Positions 8,711-17,087 of a DNA stretch of 64,000 nt are shown in pieces (position 1 is the stretch's first letter; each line of letters begins with the position of its first letter). The DNA lies in contig NZ_JABLSJ010000002.1 of assembly GCF_013618635.1 (NCBI RefSeq), forward strand, positions 1 through 64,000, written 5' to 3'. The translations under genes and the position numbers were made by a program. A model generated the notes under the pieces. It was not told the DNA's origin. It worked only from the letters and a program-made list of their open reading frames with translations, and did no database searches. The DNA comes from Thalassobacillus sp. CUG 92003. Its GTDB lineage: Bacteria > Bacillota > Bacilli > Bacillales > Halobacillaceae.

Positions 8711-10534
8711 ATGAAGAAAGTCGGTTTTTTTCAGTCTGTCCGACTGAAAATCATCCTCGTCTATATCATGCTTCTGTTATTGGGCATCCAGGTGATTGGC
8801 GCTTATTTTGCGGATAAACTGGAAGAAAACATGCACGAGAATTTCGAGTCGTCCATTAATACGAATCTTGATGTCATCAAATACAGCTTGAGACAAGCGT
8901 TTGAAAATGATGATCGCTCAGAAGACGAGCCTTCTTTGCAAGCGGAAGTCTCAAGCATCATCGACGATTTCAATCCGAACGATATCGTGAAACTTCAAGT
9001 CGTTGATAGCAATAGCCGCGTGCTTGCTTCCTTGGGGGACCCTTCGAGTGTCGGCAAAAAGGTGACCGCTCCTAAAGTATCCGAGGCGTTGTTATTCGGT
9101 CAGAATAATCCTGAGGAATATACCGATCCGCAGCAGAATCGGCTGTGGATCGGAGCCGAGCCGATCCGGGTCGGACCCGAAGAAGAAGTCGTCGGGGCGA
9201 TTTATTATCAAGCTGATATGAAGGATATCTATTCGCAGCTCCGGCAAATCAACCGGATTTTTGCCAATGGAACCTTGATTTCGTTAACGATCACCGTGTT
9301 GCTCGGTATTTTAGTGGCCCGGACCATTACGAAACCATTGACGGAAATGCGTAAGCAGGCTCAAGTCATGGCCACCGGCGACTTTTCGCAAAAAGTCAAC
9401 ATCCATGGTAATGACGAGATTGGCCAGCTGGGTGAAACGTTCAATGACTTGAATGATAAGCTCAAGCTTTCCCAGGCCACGACGGAAGGGGAACGGCGCA
9501 AACTGAGCTCTGTTCTCTCGAATATGTCGGATGGTGTTATTGCGACGGATCGTCTCGGTGCGATCATTCTCATGAATGCGCCGGCATCCTATTTAGTCGG
9601 TCAATCATTCGAAGAAGTCCAGGGTCAGTTTCTTATTGATGTACTTAACCTGAATGATGAAATTGCAAACATATCCGAAGTGGAAGATGCCGGCTCGATT
9701 ATTATTGATATGAGCACAGATGAGCAGCCGTTATTGCTGAAAGCCAATTTTTCTGTCGTGCAGGATGAGTATGAAGAGAAAGATGGTTTTATTACGGTGA
9801 TCAGTGACGTCACCGAACAAGAACGGATCGAGCAAGAGCGCCGCGAATTTGTCTCGAATGTGTCGCACGAGCTTCGGACGCCTTTGACCACGATGCGCAG
9901 CTACCTTGAAGCGCTGACAGATGGCGCCTGGCAGGATCAGGAGATCGCGCCGCGGTTTCTTGATGTTACCCAAAATGAAACGGACCGGATGATCCGGCTC
10001 GTCAATGATTTGCTTCAGCTATCGCGCATGGACAATAAAGAAGCCAATCTGCAAAAAGAGCGCGTCGAGTATATCGACTTTTTCCATAACGTCATCGATC
10101 GGTTTGAAATGAATAAGCAAGAGGTGATTACGTTCAAGCGGAATCTTCCGGATGAAGCGTTTATCGTATGGATCGATAAAGATAAAGTCACCCAGGTGCT
10201 CGATAACGTCATTTCCAATGCGATTAAGTACTCCCCTGAAGGCGGCGAGATCGAATTCCAGGTCAAGAAGGCGAAGAACCGTCTCCAAGTCAGCATTTCC
10301 GACCAGGGGATGGGCGTTCCGGCCGATACCGTTGATAAAATTTTCGACCGCTTCTATCGTGTGGATAAAGCCCGGTCCCGCCAGGTCGGTGGCACAGGTC
10401 TCGGCTTAGCCATCGCGCGGGAGATCATTGAAGCCCACCACGGTGAAATATGGGCTGAGAGTCAAGAAGGTAAAGGCACGACCGTGTTCTTTACGCTTCC
10501 GCTCATCAGTAAGAAGCGGAGGGGTAATCGATGA
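8711..10534 (+). CDS. walK: Sensor histidine kinase WalK (YycG)
   Basis: Membrane sensor kinase partner of WalR. Order of domains: TM1 (about 12-32), extracytoplasmic sensor domain (about 33-182), TM2 (about 183-204), HAMP (to about 256), PAS (about 265-370), HisKA with the phosphoacceptor His386 in SNVSHELRTPLTTM, and the HATPase domain with N box (DNVISNAIKYSPEG), G1 (DQGMGVP), F box and G2 (GGTGLGLAIAREI). The 607 residues are as expected. It starts 5 nt after walR and overlaps walH by ATGA, so translation is coupled. Confidence 0.98.
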   Translation: MKKVGFFQSVRLKIILVYIMLLLLGIQVIGAYFADKLEENMHENFESSINTNLDVIKYSLRQAFENDDRSEDEPSLQAEVSSIIDDFNPNDIVKLQVVDSNSRVLASLGDPSSVGKKVTAPKVSEALLFGQNNPEEYTDPQQNRLWIGAEPIRVGPEEEVVGAIYYQADMKDIYSQLRQINRIFANGTLISLTITVLLGILVARTITKPLTEMRKQAQVMATGDFSQKVNIHGNDEIGQLGETFNDLNDKLKLSQATTEGERRKLSSVLSNMSDGVIATDRLGAIILMNAPASYLVGQSFEEVQGQFLIDVLNLNDEIANISEVEDAGSIIIDMSTDEQPLLLKANFSVVQDEYEEKDGFITVISDVTEQERIEQERREFVSNVSHELRTPLTTMRSYLEALTDGAWQDQEIAPRFLDVTQNETDRMIRLVNDLLQLSRMDNKEANLQKERVEYIDFFHNVIDRFEMNKQEVITFKRNLPDEAFIVWIDKDKVTQVLDNVISNAIKYSPEGGEIEFQVKKAKNRLQVSISDQGMGVPADTVDKIFDRFYRVDKARSRQVGGTGLGLAIAREIIEAHHGEIWAESQEGKGTTVFFTLPLISKKRRGNR

Positions 10535-11859
10535 ATTTTGAAACATTGAAATCGGTCATCCTCGTCATTTTAATCATGTTCAGTTTGCTTCTGACCGTCG
10601 CGCTTTGGAATTATCAGCCGGAATCGGAACGGATCGAAGATGATAACTATGTAGAGGACTCCGAACTAGCAGGAGCGGAGGCTCAACTCTCTGATATCAT
10701 TGAGCCGAGCCAAATCATTTTTCACGACAGCAGCAGTTATACGGCTTATGAGGAAAATAATGAGGATGCCGGTGTCTATGAACTGATGCGGGATTGGACG
10801 ATCTATGATCTTCAGACGCCGCAATCACAGCAAAATACCGAGGAAGAGGACGACGATGCCCCGGCATACCCCGAGGCGAATGAAATGGTCGAACTTGCCT
10901 TTTCCACCCCTTTGCCCGCCCAGGTGATCTCTGATATTTTCAGCCTGGAAGGGGAAGGCAGCTACACCACCTCCGCCCGGTTCGATCGGTTGTTTTTCAT
11001 CATAGATGATGCAAACTCAGAAATAGAAGTCCGATTCATCTCCACGAGCGGCGATCGTGTTATGAGCGGGTTTTTACGTAATGAAAGTGATATAGAAAAA
11101 TTGACGGATGAATTCGATAATCAAGCAAATAAACAACCCATGTACTTATTCCAGCAGGATTGGGAACGTCGCATTTTCCTGCCGTTTGATAATGTGGAGG
11201 TTCCAATCGAAGTCGTGTCACTCAATCGTTTTCCGTTTCTTCCGTTAAAAAACGTTCTCTTTCCCGACCCGTTTGTAGTGCGTGAAAGCCAAACCTCAAG
11301 CGGTTCTCAGCGTTTGTCCGATTCATTTCGCTCGGTCAACATTTCCAAAGACGGCAAACTGATGGAATTTGTCAATCCGATCGACGGATACAGTACGATG
11401 AACACCTACGAGGTCCTGACAGACAGCATTAATTTCGTGAACGATCACAGGGGCTGGACGGACACTTACAATATTATGGACCTGTCTGGGTCCGAGAACA
11501 CGATCACCTATCAAATGTACTATAATCAGCTGCCGATTTATAACGGAGCTGGACTTGCATCCATCGACATTCGCTACGCAGAGGAACAGGTGGCCGGCTA
11601 CAATCGCCCGCTTGTGGAATTGGAATCGCAATTCCCTGCGGATGAGCGAGAGATGGACACACTCGCTTCCGGTGAAGATCTGGAATTCTTCATACAGCAA
11701 TCGCGCCGGTTCAGTACGGATAATATTGAAGATATCAACGTCGGCTACACGCTTACGCCCCGGGAAGAAGGTTTGGACGTGGTATATGAATTGTCCCCTT
11801 CCTGGTTCGTCAAAGTGAATGGCAGCTGGCAGCAAGTCGATACAGATGAGAAAAGTTAA
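10531..11859 (+). CDS. walH: WalRK regulatory membrane protein WalH (YycH)
   Basis: Single-pass membrane protein that with WalI modulates WalK activity at the membrane. It has one N-terminal TM segment (residues about 7-25, VILVILIMFSLLLTVALWNY) and a large extracytoplasmic alpha/beta region, 442 residues in all, in the usual operon position. It starts inside the end of walK (ATGA overlap). The exported part is rich in Asp/Glu, as expected for a halophile's secreted domains. Identification rests on position, size, topology and the YycH-like opening. Confidence 0.93.
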   Translation: MNFETLKSVILVILIMFSLLLTVALWNYQPESERIEDDNYVEDSELAGAEAQLSDIIEPSQIIFHDSSSYTAYEENNEDAGVYELMRDWTIYDLQTPQSQQNTEEEDDDAPAYPEANEMVELAFSTPLPAQVISDIFSLEGEGSYTTSARFDRLFFIIDDANSEIEVRFISTSGDRVMSGFLRNESDIEKLTDEFDNQANKQPMYLFQQDWERRIFLPFDNVEVPIEVVSLNRFPFLPLKNVLFPDPFVVRESQTSSGSQRLSDSFRSVNISKDGKLMEFVNPIDGYSTMNTYEVLTDSINFVNDHRGWTDTYNIMDLSGSENTITYQMYYNQLPIYNGAGLASIDIRYAEEQVAGYNRPLVELESQFPADEREMDTLASGEDLEFFIQQSRRFSTDNIEDINVGYTLTPREEGLDVVYELSPSWFVKVNGSWQQVDTDEKS

Positions 11860-11873
11860 AGGAGGAACGGGCC

Positions 11874-12851
11874 ATGCAATGGGGACAGATTAAAACGTTA
11901 TTTATCATCAGCTTCCTGGTGCTTGACCTGTTCCTTCTGCAACAGTTTATGGACAAGCAAAGTCAGCAGGGCGGCACGCTGGAAGAGGATACCGTGGAAG
12001 ACCGCTTGAATGAGCAGAATATCGGAATCTCGGAAGTACCAGAGGAATACAGCAGTCCCTCCTTTATCAGTGCCAGCCGCTCGACGTATAGCGAAGAGGA
12101 CCAAGAGCAATTGGAGGAGCTGGAGAACCAGAATTATACGCTGGTCGATGAGGACTTGCTCGTCTCGGAATTCCAGGAGCCGGTGGATGTGGATACGAGT
12201 GATTCGGATACCATCATAGACGCGGTGCAGGAGAATGTCCCGTTCAGCAGCCAGTATTCGTATTGGGGGATGAACGAAGAGCAGGACACCGTTTTGTTCT
12301 TTCAAAAAGCGAACAATCAGACCGTCTATTACAATGAAGGAGGCCTGATTGTCCTGTTTGTGGAAGATGGCCAGATTACACGCTATGCGCAGACACGGCT
12401 CGGTGACGTCGAGACGTTGGACGAAGATAAGTCGTTGATTGCACCGTTGAACACTGTGGAGTTATTATTGAATGAAGGCAACATAAGTTCGGGGGATGAA
12501 ATCACGAATATATCCATTGGGTATCATTCCAAAGCCAACCTTGACCCCGATGACAACAATACGCTGCAGGTGCTGGCGCCAACATGGAAGGTGACCGTCA
12601 ACGACGAAGACGACTATTTCGTCAATGCAGCGGACGGGGTTATTTTAGAAATTACCGAAAGTGACTTCATTACGAGCACGCTTGATAATATGAGCAGTTT
12701 GATTAGTGGGGAAAATGATGTCATCATCAATCCCGACGAAGAAAATCCGGATGAAGACACGAGCGGTCAAAGCAATAACGACGGGGAGAACGATGCCTCA
12801 GGCGGCGAAGCGGAAAATACGTCTGAGGCCGACGATGAGTCGACTAACTAA
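11874..12851 (+). CDS. walI: WalRK regulatory membrane protein WalI (YycI)
   Basis: Partner of WalH, with the typical opening MQWGQIKTLFIISFLVLDLF (one TM, residues about 7-25) followed by an extracytoplasmic domain. It is 325 residues, longer than the roughly 280 of Bacillus subtilis YycI. The excess is a low-complexity tail (residues about 280-325) made almost entirely of Asp, Glu, Asn, Ser and Gly. This tail is probably disordered and may reflect adaptation to salt. GGAGG precedes the ATG, 14 nt after walH. Confidence 0.93.
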   Translation: MQWGQIKTLFIISFLVLDLFLLQQFMDKQSQQGGTLEEDTVEDRLNEQNIGISEVPEEYSSPSFISASRSTYSEEDQEQLEELENQNYTLVDEDLLVSEFQEPVDVDTSDSDTIIDAVQENVPFSSQYSYWGMNEEQDTVLFFQKANNQTVYYNEGGLIVLFVEDGQITRYAQTRLGDVETLDEDKSLIAPLNTVELLLNEGNISSGDEITNISIGYHSKANLDPDDNNTLQVLAPTWKVTVNDEDDYFVNAADGVILEITESDFITSTLDNMSSLISGENDVIINPDEENPDEDTSGQSNNDGENDASGGEAENTSEADDESTN

Positions 12852-12866
12852 ATGGAGTGTAGATAG

Positions 12867-13664
12867 ATGACGTTACGCTTTAGTGTACTCGCTTCAGGCA
12901 GTACGGGGAACGCTTTTTATATTGAGTCAGGAGAGGAAAAGATTCTAGTGGATGCCGGTCTCAGTGGAAAAAAGATCGAAGGATTGCTCGGCCAGATCGA
13001 TGTGACGCCGCACGAGCTCACCAAAATTCTGGTGACGCATGAGCATAGTGACCACATTAAAGGACTCGGCATTATGGCAAGACGCTACAACTTACCGATT
13101 TACGCCAACGAGAAAACGTGGCACGCGATGGAACGGCACATCGGGAAGATCTCGCTGGACCAGAAATTCCCTTTCAACATGGAGGAAACCCGCACGTTCG
13201 GGAATCTGGACATTGAATCCTTCGCCGTCTCACATGACGCGGCAGACCCGATGTTCTACACCTTCCGCAGTCACGGCAAGAAGGTATCACTGGTCACCGA
13301 TTTAGGCTACGTGTCAGAACGCATTAAAAAAACCGTGGAAGATGCGGATGCCTTAATCTTCGAAGCGAATCATGACGTCGATATGCTCCGGATGGGCCGC
13401 TATCCGTGGAATACGAAGCGGCGTATTCTCGGGGATTCGGGCCATGTGTCCAATGAAGATTGCGGACTTGCATTAAATGATATAATTTCTGATCGCACAA
13501 AACGGATTTATTTGGCCCATTTGAGCCAAGATAATAACATGAAGGATTTGGCTCGCATGTCAGTTGAAAACATTTTGAAGGAGCGCGGATTTGAAATCGG
13601 CTCCCGCATCCAGCTTCATCATACCGACCCAGCGCAGGCAACGCCGCTTTACGAAGTCGTCTAA
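12867..13664 (+). CDS. walJ: Metallo-beta-lactamase-fold hydrolase WalJ (YycJ)
   Basis: Cytoplasmic MBL-fold nuclease-like protein, last gene of the Wal operon. The metal motif [10 protein letters not shown] (residues about 56-65) is intact, with further ligands at SHDAADP and TDLGYV and a C-terminal [10 protein letters not shown] segment. The 265-residue length is normal. In Bacilli and related organisms YycJ has been linked to DNA repair or replication-related processing rather than to the signalling pathway itself. It starts 15 nt after walI. Confidence 0.95.
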   Translation: MTLRFSVLASGSTGNAFYIESGEEKILVDAGLSGKKIEGLLGQIDVTPHELTKILVTHEHSDHIKGLGIMARRYNLPIYANEKTWHAMERHIGKISLDQKFPFNMEETRTFGNLDIESFAVSHDAADPMFYTFRSHGKKVSLVTDLGYVSERIKKTVEDADALIFEANHDVDMLRMGRYPWNTKRRILGDSGHVSNEDCGLALNDIISDRTKRIYLAHLSQDNNMKDLARMSVENILKERGFEIGSRIQLHHTDPAQATPLYEVV

Positions 13665-13743
13665 AGCGCGTTTAAGGCGTGCAGCCACAAGGAAATAAAT
13701 AGAGGTATGGCTTAAACAGAATCAGAAAGGAAAGGTGAAAGCT

Positions 13744-14964
13744 TTGGGATACTATGACGACCATTCCCCCGCTACCCAGCGGAAGCATAATCGCCGTCGG
13801 TGGGTCATGCCGACCATTGTCGGCATCATCCTGGGTGCTGTGCTCATCTTGCTTGCGCTCCCAGCATTGGTTCAGACCAACTTGATCCCCTATGATATGA
13901 CCATCCCCGATGATGAAAGCGGATTGGTGGAAGATGATCAAGGATTGACCGGCACAACGGAAAACATAGAAGTGGACATCACGACGCAAGTGACAGACGT
14001 GGTTGAGAACGTCTCCCCCGCTGTCGTCGGTGTTGTCAATATCCAGGAGCGGGCCGAGTTCTGGCAGGACGAAGGCGATAACACAGCCGGTGAAGGCTCC
14101 GGTGTCATTTATAAAAAAGCCGACGGCACCGCATATGTCGTCACCAATTATCATGTCGTCCAGGGCGCCGATGAACTCGAAGTTGTGCTATCCGATGAAA
14201 CGCGCGTCAGCGCCAAGATGATCGGAAATGATGAATTCACGGATCTCGCCGTATTGGAAATGTCAGCCGAAGAAGTGGGCGAACCCATCAAACTGGGAAA
14301 TTCCGATGACATCAACGTCGGCGAGCCGGCGATCGCGATCGGGAACCCCCTCGGCCTCCGGTTCTCCGGATCGGTCACCAAAGGCATTATCAGCGGCAAA
14401 CAACGCGCCATCCCGCAGGACTTGAACGGAGACGGGCAGCCAGAGTGGCAGGCGGAAGTGATCCAGACCGATGCCGCCATCAACCCCGGTAACAGCGGCG
14501 GCGCCCTGATCAACATGAACGGGCAGCTGATCGGCATCAACTCCATGAAAGTAGCCCGGGCCGCTGTCGAAGGCATCGGGTTTGCGATTCCGATCAACAC
14601 AGCCAAGCCGATCATTGATGAACTCGAACAAACCGGCCAGGTCGATCGTCCTTACATCGGCATCGAAGCGTACTCCTTAAGCGATGTGCCGAGCTCAGAA
14701 TGGGATGAAACCTTGAATCTTCCTGATGATGTCGAAGGCGGCTTGTACATTCGCAGCTTAGAGCAGATGTCACCCGCAGCGAAAGCAGGTTTAAAACCGT
14801 TAGATGTCATCGTACAGCTTGATGATCAAAAGGTGAATAACATTCTCGAGTTGCGCAAATATCTGTACAACGAAAAAAATCCAGGCGACGAACTGGAGAT
14901 CACGTACTACCGTGATGGTGAACAAAACACGACGACCGTCACATTAGGCACACAAAATTTCTAA
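13744..14964 (+). CDS. htrA: HtrA-family membrane-anchored serine protease
   Basis: Trypsin-like quality-control protease, anchored in the membrane and facing outward. I chose TTG 13744 (protein opens LGYYDDH, like Bacillus YycK/HtrC) because AGGAAAGGTGA sits at the right distance; GTG 13735 would be too close. Seen: basic N-terminus then one TM (about 19-40), catalytic His in YVVTNYHVV, Asp in TDLAVLEM and Ser in NPGNSGGALI, and a C-terminal PDZ domain (about 300-400). Length about 406. It lies 70-80 bp after walJ and ends in a strong terminator. Confidence 0.94.
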   Translation: MGYYDDHSPATQRKHNRRRWVMPTIVGIILGAVLILLALPALVQTNLIPYDMTIPDDESGLVEDDQGLTGTTENIEVDITTQVTDVVENVSPAVVGVVNIQERAEFWQDEGDNTAGEGSGVIYKKADGTAYVVTNYHVVQGADELEVVLSDETRVSAKMIGNDEFTDLAVLEMSAEEVGEPIKLGNSDDINVGEPAIAIGNPLGLRFSGSVTKGIISGKQRAIPQDLNGDGQPEWQAEVIQTDAAINPGNSGGALINMNGQLIGINSMKVARAAVEGIGFAIPINTAKPIIDELEQTGQVDRPYIGIEAYSLSDVPSSEWDETLNLPDDVEGGLYIRSLEQMSPAAKAGLKPLDVIVQLDDQKVNNILELRKYLYNEKNPGDELEITYYRDGEQNTTTVTLGTQNF

Positions 14965-14978
14965 ACAGGTAAATGAAA

Positions 14979-15007
14979 TGCCGCAGTTAATCGCTGCGGC
15001 ATTTTTT
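14979..15007 (+). terminator. htrA terminator
   Basis: TGCCGCAG (14979-14986) and CTGCGGCA (14994-15001) with a 7-nt loop, then TTTTT. Confidence 0.9.
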
Positions 15008-15027
15008 AATGGGGATAACACTTATGT

Positions 15028-15283
15028 TTATCCACAGCCTGTGCATAGACATGAGGATAAATCAGCATATTTAGTAGCGAACACCAATTCTAATACTAAA
15101 TAGCTGAAATCCCATGTGTGAATGTGGATGAAATGTGTGGAAAACCTGTGTAAAGACGTGCATAACCTGTGCATAGCGGGCTGTAAACAGAGCCTGTGCA
15201 TAACTTTGTGGATAATGTGGGTAACTAAATCCGTTACTTGTAAAACTTACCTGTGGATTGTTTTTTTAGTGACGTTATCCACA
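15028..15283. promoter_or_regulatory. Cluster of DnaA boxes
   Basis: The 370-bp gap between htrA and threonine aldolase holds three perfect DnaA boxes: TTATCCACA at 15028-15036 and 15275-15283, and its complement TGTGGATAA at 15207-15215. Between them are many one- or two-mismatch versions (repeated CCTGTGCATA, TGTGTAAAG, TGTGGATGA, TGTGGATTG), at least six by eye. Such density is not expected by chance. Position close to the replication origin suggests a DnaA-titrating or regulatory cluster. A short open frame at 15122-15355 is an accident of these repeats. Confidence 0.8.
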
Positions 15284-15373
15284 CCCATGAGGCCTGTGTG
15301 GGCATTAATTTTTCATTTTAATTGCATTTCCCTTACAATGGGGATAACCATATAAAAGACGGAGGCGAATGAC

Positions 15374-16402
15374 GTGATTGATCTACGAAGCGATACCGTA
15401 ACCAAACCGACAGAAGCAATGAGACAAGCAGCCTACGACGCCGAAGTCGGAGATGATGTGTACGAAGAAGACCCTACGATCCACCAGCTCGAACATAAAG
15501 CTGCCGAACTGCTCGGCAAAGAAGATGCCCTGTTTGTGACAAGCGGCACCCAAGGCAACCAGATTGCCGTGCTCACCCATTGTAATCGCGGCGATGAAGC
15601 CATCATGGAGGCGAACTCCCATATCTTTATGTACGAAGCGGCTTCCGTATCAGCATTAGCCGGTGTGCAGCCCCGCACTTTGAACGGCACACGCGGCGCC
15701 ATGGATCCATCCGATGTGGCCGCAGCCATCCGACCTCACGACATCCACTTCCCGGAAACCGGTTTGATTTGTCTGGAGAACACCCATAATCGCGCAGGCG
15801 GCGCACTCCTCCCAATCGAAAATATGAAAACCATCTATCAAATCGCAAGCGAGCACCATATCCCCATCCATTTAGACGGCGCCCGGCTGTTCAACGCCTC
15901 GATCTCATCCGGCTTCCCCGTGCAAAAATACGCGGAGCTGACCGACACCGTCCAGGTCTGTCTGTCCAAAGGATTAGGCGCTCCCGTCGGTTCAGTGATT
16001 GCCGGATCGGAAGCCTTCATCGCCCGCGCCCGCAAATGGCGCAAGCGCCTCGGCGGCGGGCTTCGTCAGGCTGGTGTCCTTGCTGCGCCCGGGCTGGTCG
16101 CACTAACGGATATGGTTAATCGCCTGGCTGAAGACCAGAAGCACGCGGAAATCCTGGCCCGCGAATTAGGAAAAATCGACGGTGTGGAAATCGAAAACGA
16201 AGTCGAAACCAACATCGTCCTCGTCAACGTCAAAAACCTCGGGTATACATCCGAGCAATTCCTCACCATGCTGAAGGAAAACGACATCCTGGCCGCCCCG
16301 TTCGGCCCGCACACCGTGCGATTCGTCACCCATTACGGCATCAGCCGCATGAACATCAACAGCGTCATCGAACACGTCGCAGCCGTACCTCAGACCCAAT
16401 AA
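15374..16402 (+). CDS. ltaE: Low-specificity L-threonine aldolase
   Basis: PLP enzyme that splits L-threonine or L-allo-threonine into glycine and acetaldehyde. The family opening MIDLRSDTVTKPTEAMR is clear. Other landmarks are TSGTQGNQIA (about 56-65, PLP phosphate region), the HLDGARLFNA block (Asp that pairs with the pyridine ring) and the Schiff-base Lys199 in CLSKGLGAPVGS. The 342 residues are normal. The GTG start has GGAGG 9 nt upstream. It follows the DnaA-box cluster and ends in a hairpin terminator. Third codon positions are strikingly C-rich, a style shared with the start of rlmH. Confidence 0.95.
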   Translation: MIDLRSDTVTKPTEAMRQAAYDAEVGDDVYEEDPTIHQLEHKAAELLGKEDALFVTSGTQGNQIAVLTHCNRGDEAIMEANSHIFMYEAASVSALAGVQPRTLNGTRGAMDPSDVAAAIRPHDIHFPETGLICLENTHNRAGGALLPIENMKTIYQIASEHHIPIHLDGARLFNASISSGFPVQKYAELTDTVQVCLSKGLGAPVGSVIAGSEAFIARARKWRKRLGGGLRQAGVLAAPGLVALTDMVNRLAEDQKHAEILARELGKIDGVEIENEVETNIVLVNVKNLGYTSEQFLTMLKENDILAAPFGPHTVRFVTHYGISRMNINSVIEHVAAVPQTQ

Positions 16403-16406
16403 AGAC

Positions 16407-16442
16407 CATCCAGCCGGCAATCGCACTGGCTGGATGTTTTTA
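16407..16442 (+). terminator. Terminator after threonine aldolase gene
   Basis: CATCCAGCC (16407-16415) pairs with GGCTGGATG (16428-16436), followed by TTTTT. Confidence 0.88.
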
Positions 16443-16495
16443 TACCCGCTCATCGTGTAAAATAGAAACAAATTCAACGAACGGAGGGACCGTTT

Positions 16496-16975
16496 ATGAA
16501 CATCACCATCCTGAGTGTCGGCAAACTGAAGGAAAAATATCTCATCCAGGGCATCGACGAATACGTCAAGCGGCTCAACCCCTACGCCAAAGTCACCATC
16601 ACCGAAGTCCCCGACGAAAAAGCACCCGAAAACCTGAGCGAAGCCGACAAACTCGAAGTCAAACAAAAAGAAGGCCAACGCCTCCTCAACAAAATCAATA
16701 AAGACAGCTACGTCATCACCCTAGAAATCGAAGGCAAACAACTCACCTCCGACAAACTCGCCAAAAAATTCGACGACCTCGCCACCTACGGCAACAGCCA
16801 CATCACCTTCATCATAGGCGGCTCCCTCGGCCTAAGCGAAGCCGTCCTCAGCCGCAGCGACTTCGCCCTGTCCTTCTCAAAGCTGACGTTCCCGCACCAG
16901 CTGATGCGTTTGATGCTTGTGGAGCAGGTTTATCGGTCGTTTAAGATTTTGAGGGGGGAACCGTACCATAAGTAA
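16496..16975 (+). CDS. rlmH: 23S rRNA (pseudouridine-1915 N3)-methyltransferase RlmH
   Basis: SPOUT-class methyltransferase of 159 residues, the gene called orfX in staphylococci. It has the opening [16 protein letters not shown], the SAM-binding knot region [14 protein letters not shown] (about 102-115) and the universal end RGEPYHK. Its last codons form the attachment core of the SCC-like element that follows (16958-16975). Codon style changes abruptly near 16,870: before this nearly all codons end in C or A (GAA, AAA, CAA only), after it GAG, AAG, CAG and T-ending codons dominate. This may mark a recombination joint. The protein itself is complete. Confidence 0.98.
   Translation: MNITILSVGKLKEKYLIQGIDEYVKRLNPYAKVTITEVPDEKAPENLSEADKLEVKQKEGQRLLNKINKDSYVITLEIEGKQLTSDKLAKKFDDLATYGNSHITFIIGGSLGLSEAVLSRSDFALSFSKLTFPHQLMRLMLVEQVYRSFKILRGEPYHK
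16958..16975 (+). repeat. attL of the SCC-like element (rlmH 3' end)
   Basis: GAACCGTACCATAAGTAA encodes EPYHK and the rlmH stop. It is repeated at 31156-31173 with two mismatches. It matches the pattern of staphylococcal SCC attachment cores (GAxxCxTATCATAAxTxx) in sequence and in exact position on rlmH. Confidence 0.85.
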
Positions 16976-16984
16976 ATGAGGTTT
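16973..16984 (+). repeat. Left terminal inverted repeat
   Basis: TAAATGAGGTTT, whose exact reverse complement AAACCTCATTTA is at 31131-31142 near the other end. SCC ends carry comparable inverted repeats next to att. Confidence 0.75.
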
Positions 16985-17087
16985 TTATAAAAACTTTGTT
17001 TTTTTTTTGAAAGCATAAAATGAATACTCAGAAAAAGTAATATATGGTAAAATTGTGCTACATTTAATAATCTTTTGGGGGATAATT

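Noticed and set aside
15122-15355. 77-codon open frame between htrA and threonine aldolase
   Set aside because: Its codons are made of DnaA-box repeats; no ribosome site.
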